Part shown: positions 58,601 through 60,354 of the stretch, piece by piece
How positions within the stretch are numbered: the first letter of the stretch is position 1
How the letters are laid out: the number at the start of each line of letters is the position of its first letter
NCBI GenBank assembly: GCA_017445115.1
Contig: JAFSUU010000119.1
Location: 1-60,354, forward strand
DNA: 60,354 bases
Source of the DNA: Clostridia bacterium
Lineage (GTDB): Bacteria; Bacillota_A; Clostridia; Oscillospirales; CAG-272
Direction of reading: 5' to 3'
Program-made: the position numbers and the translations under genes
The notes under the pieces: generated by a model
Seen by the model: the letters and a program-made list of their open reading frames with translations, nothing else
Database searches by the model: none
Told to the model about the DNA's origin: nothing

Positions 58601-60297
58601 TCCAGGGCTATAAGGCGACGGCAAACGTCGACGTTTACGACGTGGAGAAAGACTTCACGTTCAGCGGAACGGCGGAGGTGAGCAGGGCAACGGTTGGAAC
58701 GACTGCTATGGGACTCACGTCAGATCAGTTTGAGAACACCAACAAGAACTTTGCCAAGGTGACATTCCTCGTTACCGACGGCTTCTTGTCGATCGTTCCC
58801 GTCGACGCTGAGGTCACGACAGCTCCCGCTGAGAAAGTGCTTGAGTATCTCGAAGCCGATCAGGAGCTCGTCACAGAAGGCGCGGCATACGGCGGCACAA
58901 TGTTGTACGCGCTCGGCACGGACGAGACGACAACACCCGCCGACGCGGAATTCGTAAGAAGGATCCCCACGGCAAAGGAAAGCGGCATTTATTACGTCTG
59001 GTACAAGGTCGAAGGCGACGCTAACCACAACAGTCTCCCCGCGGTCTGCGTGAAATCAGTCATCGCGGACGAAGAGTGGGGCTCGCTCAAAGGCGTGCTG
59101 TATCAGAACGACGGCGAAACACCGCTTGAAGGCGCTACTGTAACGCTTATTAGCGGAAACCAGACGGTCGACACCGTTGTTACGAAAGCCGACGGCATAT
59201 ACAAATTCAACGTCCCGAGCGGAGTGTACAACATCGTCGCTGAATATGAGGGTGAAACTATAACGGTCCTCGCTACGGTCACGGACGAAACCGAACAGGA
59301 TATCGGAATGCCCGAGGCGAATACGGAATCTATCCTTAAAGTCAACTCCGAAGACGACACAGCAATCGGTGTCGCAGTTGGAGGACTCGATGCAGAGGCC
59401 CGTTCGATAAGAAAGAACGACAACGTCCCCGCGAACCAGACGGTCTCCGTAGTCATGACGGTCGAAGCCGGAACGGGAATCACGGAAGAAGTCGACAGCG
59501 CCGCCGCGATCTATGCTGTCGCAGCCAACAAACGTCTCGAATTCTTCTCGGTAAAAGTTGAAAAGACGGTGGATTCGGTCACGACAGTGCTCGAACAAAC
59601 GACGAACGTACTTGAGATCGCGATCTCCTATCCGAAGACCGACAGACACGACATCGCGTTGTTTGCGTGCCACGGTGACGAAGTCAGGACTTTCACGGAG
59701 AGCGACAGCAGAGCAGAGGGCACGTTCCGCATTGACAAAGATGCCGGTACGATCTTCATTTACACGGATCGTTTCTCGCTCTTCGCGATAGGATACACTC
59801 CGTACTTCACGGTGAACAGCGTTATGACGCTCGGTTCCTTCAGCGGAACGGTTGACGTAACTCTCACGAGCGAAGACGGCGAAGAGGTCTTCAATCTGAA
59901 TGGCGTCACGATGAAAGACGTAAAATTCACCGATATCCCGATGGGTGAATACATAATGACAGTAACGTGGAAGGACGGAGCGGAAAACACTCTGACGCTT
60001 CCCGTAACGGTAGCAGAGAATAAAGCCGAAGACACGGCGGGGGCAGACGCTGCAGAGTCCGCTCTTGCACTTGATCCGATCGCTGCATTCGGAGAGGGAG
60101 CCGCAGTATCGCTCGACGCTGACGGTAAAAAAGTCAGCCCGGCGATCCCCGCGGATGAATACGACGCGTCCCCCGCAGCTGCGGAGAGCGCGATAGTCGC
60201 GGACGAGGCGGATCGCGCGAAGTACGCAAAGACCGTCTTCGCCCCCGCGGCATACGATTTTTCAAAGTCACGTCAGAAGGACCGATTCAGGATTTAA
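52606..60297 (+). CDS. Giant exported beta-helix repeat protein
   Basis: A 2,563-residue protein. It has a signal peptide (LSLIAISVILVLSITMGNTAISA), GLUG-like beta-helix segments (to about residue 300), an InlB-type repeat (VEVTNGTADKRWAAEGDAVT), more beta-helix, four homologous modules of about 300 residues (roughly 54500-58300) each with an LKL-x-DVT strand, HTLDLNG and a GWK-x-x-MGDAEP-like end, a bacterial Ig-like part and a Cna/SpaA-type carboxypeptidase-like domain (GSLKGVLYQNDGETPLEGATV). No membrane anchor or sorting signal closes it, so it may be secreted, held by partners, or truncated. ATG at 52606 follows GAGG by nine bases; an upstream GTG overlaps that site. TetR is divergent. 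Confidence 0.85.
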   Translation: MKNVRLVSKARLSLIAISVILVLSITMGNTAISAKVLLNNENSTSVRGAIDEDFVPIGTTEELKKIGTDDGYPLSGKYRLTADVSMDQMIAGEFSGVFDGNGYTVDLSISNNSWDEGLFQTLSGTVENLITTGYVTRPNGASGQTGAIVGCLSGGTVRNCWNKANVSNGWEGNAGISGMLGGGTIINCYNTGTIAGAGRAGGIANSNTGAFTITNCYSSVCPTDGYYIAGGELQWSDPKIIENCYYFGDADRPGESHDWNSTVQGAAVKLTGDAITDPASYTDWDFENTWKMGANGPELIFEHVYYVEVTNGTADKRWAAEGDAVTVTADVPSGYSFAGWGGANGVTFTDGGAETATATFSVSSNISLNAQTIEDGSLFAGKGTEAEPYLIRSSADWDALSEYINNGGTNYSGKFFKLTKNIKVTTVLGNRPGSSDSEDRVFCGTFDGDGHTLEVDINVSGFAAPFAIAHNTTIKNLHVTGKVNSTSNHATGLVAASKGVSVHDESYLTVQNVTVSVDVSCNSHVAGVVGHAHKTVITMENVVFDGSISASSIQGGFIGWGGSANNTKFNASFKDCIFAGTYRSGASFHPVAYQSGQGTVTLLNDFYTTSLGSGGTPVTPDGNGQIKLFAATVEKNGTVNYFDSFAAASDSSNWIAGSTLKLWTDVTTGSTITVPSGEHTLDLNGRGIRMTGSGSVISVGNGATLNVEDSTPTIEHRFTVANAKSNGAGLATVNDALTSGYESFTGGYITGGNAREGGGIKVNGTAYLTLNGGTIIGNQSSFMGAGIKADNNGDDSNVNVTVNGGAVIYNTVSGYGAGICSDGGVTINGGTVACNVASNNPGGIHSHYLHLNGGRIENNFAGAADFAAGAHADHEVFISGDAVIYGNLCNGAQSNLDWDRPEYNHGHKLNVTGALGEEAKIGVRYGTTTGTGVFTSGWKNNMGDAEPSRYFTSDNSDYSVILNNNGEAEIVIPPAASVISGDTTTNYNAFSDALGAWTVGSTLKLTADVTTSGTVTVPSGEHTLDLNGHGIKAASAGFSVITVGSDADLTIVDSDPDNNDGGNRPANVTGGYVTGGSAGENFGGGVTVDGGTLTLRGGAISGNANTYGGIGNCGGGIHVKNGGEFYMEGGEISSNTSYVGGGVCTDSSATTVSITGGVIKNNITERFGSAIWAGRAAGATFRIGGDVEIVGNISKWTSDKDGEATVNFGSGLLLSGNPTVYGDWKTSGNSAPNTHINLDNVGNAIQNVELEGALTNDTGAPKITITPLYRWNDMANGKSFVFTKNWSKYMGDADPAEYFVCGNPAYKVFLNDSGEAEVGTPPAARITKGETSTKYGTFSDALNAWTEGSTLKLMSDVTTSSTITAPAGEHTLDLNGFNITRTGANGNDNSGLVIIVENGANLTVTGPGKITGGNGFHGGGIHVEGNGSLVLDNCEISGNAGHYGGGLYLKAGTITLKNGAIVRNNSASEGFGGSGIYAEGGGTLILEDCTFTGNRMNNGNQCAVFLCGNAKAQISGAPVIYDNTYNGEQKNLLFFQAGDQQSKIIFTGALTEGAKIGVRQTNYFGAITDGWNDKMGNAEISAFFKSDNADLMVVKNGSGELELIDKNTVAFVTAGSNNSYYTDFSSAVTAWLNSTDGAILQLYKDVTYNNNIILTDGKTRVFDLNGNTYTRAATGDGTVFDVNSGANFTLTDTSEEQTGVVTRESGDLGGTVLFTRDSGSVINFNGGTITGFTSRIVITWQGSTVNMSGGEISGNSLVNGDTVDGIVRTYSNTNEAGGTFNMTGGRIVNNTLGSGKTGGAVYVGNNGTFIISGDVEISGNTQDGNPVNVYLPTGKAIVIGDALTDGASIGITVESESSVFTSGWKDKMGDAEPDKYFVSDYIDYIFKMSGDEYLIGYPDLTGVSAEDFTGDYDGTAHYITVNVPEGVTVKYGTIEGSYTLDSNPGYTDVGTYTVYYQASKDKFIPVSGSATVTIDPINATVTIIGNNDTLEYNEAIHTVQGYKATANVDVYDVEKDFTFSGTAEVSRATVGTTAMGLTSDQFENTNKNFAKVTFLVTDGFLSIVPVDAEVTTAPAEKVLEYLEADQELVTEGAAYGGTMLYALGTDETTTPADAEFVRRIPTAKESGIYYVWYKVEGDANHNSLPAVCVKSVIADEEWGSLKGVLYQNDGETPLEGATVTLISGNQTVDTVVTKADGIYKFNVPSGVYNIVAEYEGETITVLATVTDETEQDIGMPEANTESILKVNSEDDTAIGVAVGGLDAEARSIRKNDNVPANQTVSVVMTVEAGTGITEEVDSAAAIYAVAANKRLEFFSVKVEKTVDSVTTVLEQTTNVLEIAISYPKTDRHDIALFACHGDEVRTFTESDSRAEGTFRIDKDAGTIFIYTDRFSLFAIGYTPYFTVNSVMTLGSFSGTVDVTLTSEDGEEVFNLNGVTMKDVKFTDIPMGEYIMTVTWKDGAENTLTLPVTVAENKAEDTAGADAAESALALDPIAAFGEGAAVSLDADGKKVSPAIPADEYDASPAAAESAIVADEADRAKYAKTVFAPAAYDFSKSRQKDRFRI
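54621..54659 (+). repeat. 39-base exact internal repeat, copy 1
   Basis: Encodes TVPSGEHTLDLNG in module 1 of the giant protein. The same 39 bases recur at 55650-55688 in module 2, while neighbouring sequence has diverged, indicating recent exchange or strong codon-level conservation. Confidence 0.85.
55650..55688 (+). repeat. 39-base exact internal repeat, copy 2
   Basis: Partner of 54621-54659. Module 3 has a diverged version near 56691 (TAPAGEHTLDLNG). Confidence 0.85.
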
Positions 60298-60354
60298 TGA
60301 CTTATTTTGAAAAACGTCCGATAAATCAAATTAAAAAATAAATTAAAAATAAAA

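Noticed and set aside
1..60354. CRISPR arrays, tRNA or rRNA genes
   Set aside because: Looked for regularly spaced repeats and conserved tRNA/rRNA signatures on both strands; none found by eye.

Overview
The window looks like chromosome of an endospore-forming, anaerobe-type Clostridia (Bacillota), probably an uncultured gut Oscillospirales-like lineage. The evidence is spoVT, SipW-type signal peptidases, ECF-type vitamin transporter S components (BioY, FolT, QueT), near-consensus sigma-A promoters with 17-bp spacers, AGGAGG-type ribosome binding sites, and c-di-GMP-I, THF and probable preQ1-I riboswitches. No rRNA, tRNA, CRISPR array or complete transposon was seen. Taxonomy and functions are inferred from sequence recognition alone; no search was run.

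Layout. 1-13 kb is mostly housekeeping: serCA, a lipoprotein, a secreted leucine-rich-repeat protein, a methionine/one-carbon operon (GIY-YIG protein, metF, split MetH reactivation domain, metH), bioY, bcp and an HD-GYP receptor. 13-21 kb is an operon of two SipW-like signal peptidases, a membrane-anchored McrB-like AAA+ ATPase, a DUF2357-like partner, a coiled-coil protein and an EAL protein with a degenerate GGDEF domain. 21-35 kb is a second operon: three TasA/camelysin-like exported proteins, then a giant beta-helix surface protein whose reading frame is broken by one in-frame amber codon. 35-41 kb holds a serine recombinase next to two convergent TasA-like genes, another TasA-like protein and a catalytically dead EAL-like protein. 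41-42 kb is an accessory patch with long direct repeats around a DUF559 gene. 42-45 kb has two diguanylate cyclases, one behind a c-di-GMP-I riboswitch. 45-52 kb carries a cyclophilin-like lipid- or membrane-anchored protein, a sortase-type surface protein, spoVT, queT, and a folT-folC-lipoprotein operon behind a THF riboswitch. 52-60 kb has a TetR regulator divergent from a second giant repeat-rich exported protein.

The most interesting system is at 35.3-39.0 kb. A large serine recombinase ends five bases before an inverted repeat (core GTTCTCGATGAA). The opposite copy lies exactly where the SipW-type signal peptide of an expressed TasA-like gene meets its mature chain. Between the two sites are the expressed mature chain and, head-on, a second homologous mature chain with no promoter, ribosome binding site or signal peptide. 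Inversion would fuse the second chain in frame to the signal peptide. This reads as an undescribed phase/antigenic-variation switch for a surface-fibre subunit. Both cassettes end in the same three-hairpin 3' tail, with conserved loops and different stems.

Working model (inference): signals pass through c-di-GMP (HD-GYP, GGDEF, EAL, dead EAL, riboswitch) to a SipW-processed surface-fibre system built from several TasA-like subunits and giant beta-helix proteins. The AAA+/DUF2357 pair may be a dedicated assembly or quality-control machine, and the recombinase would vary one subunit.
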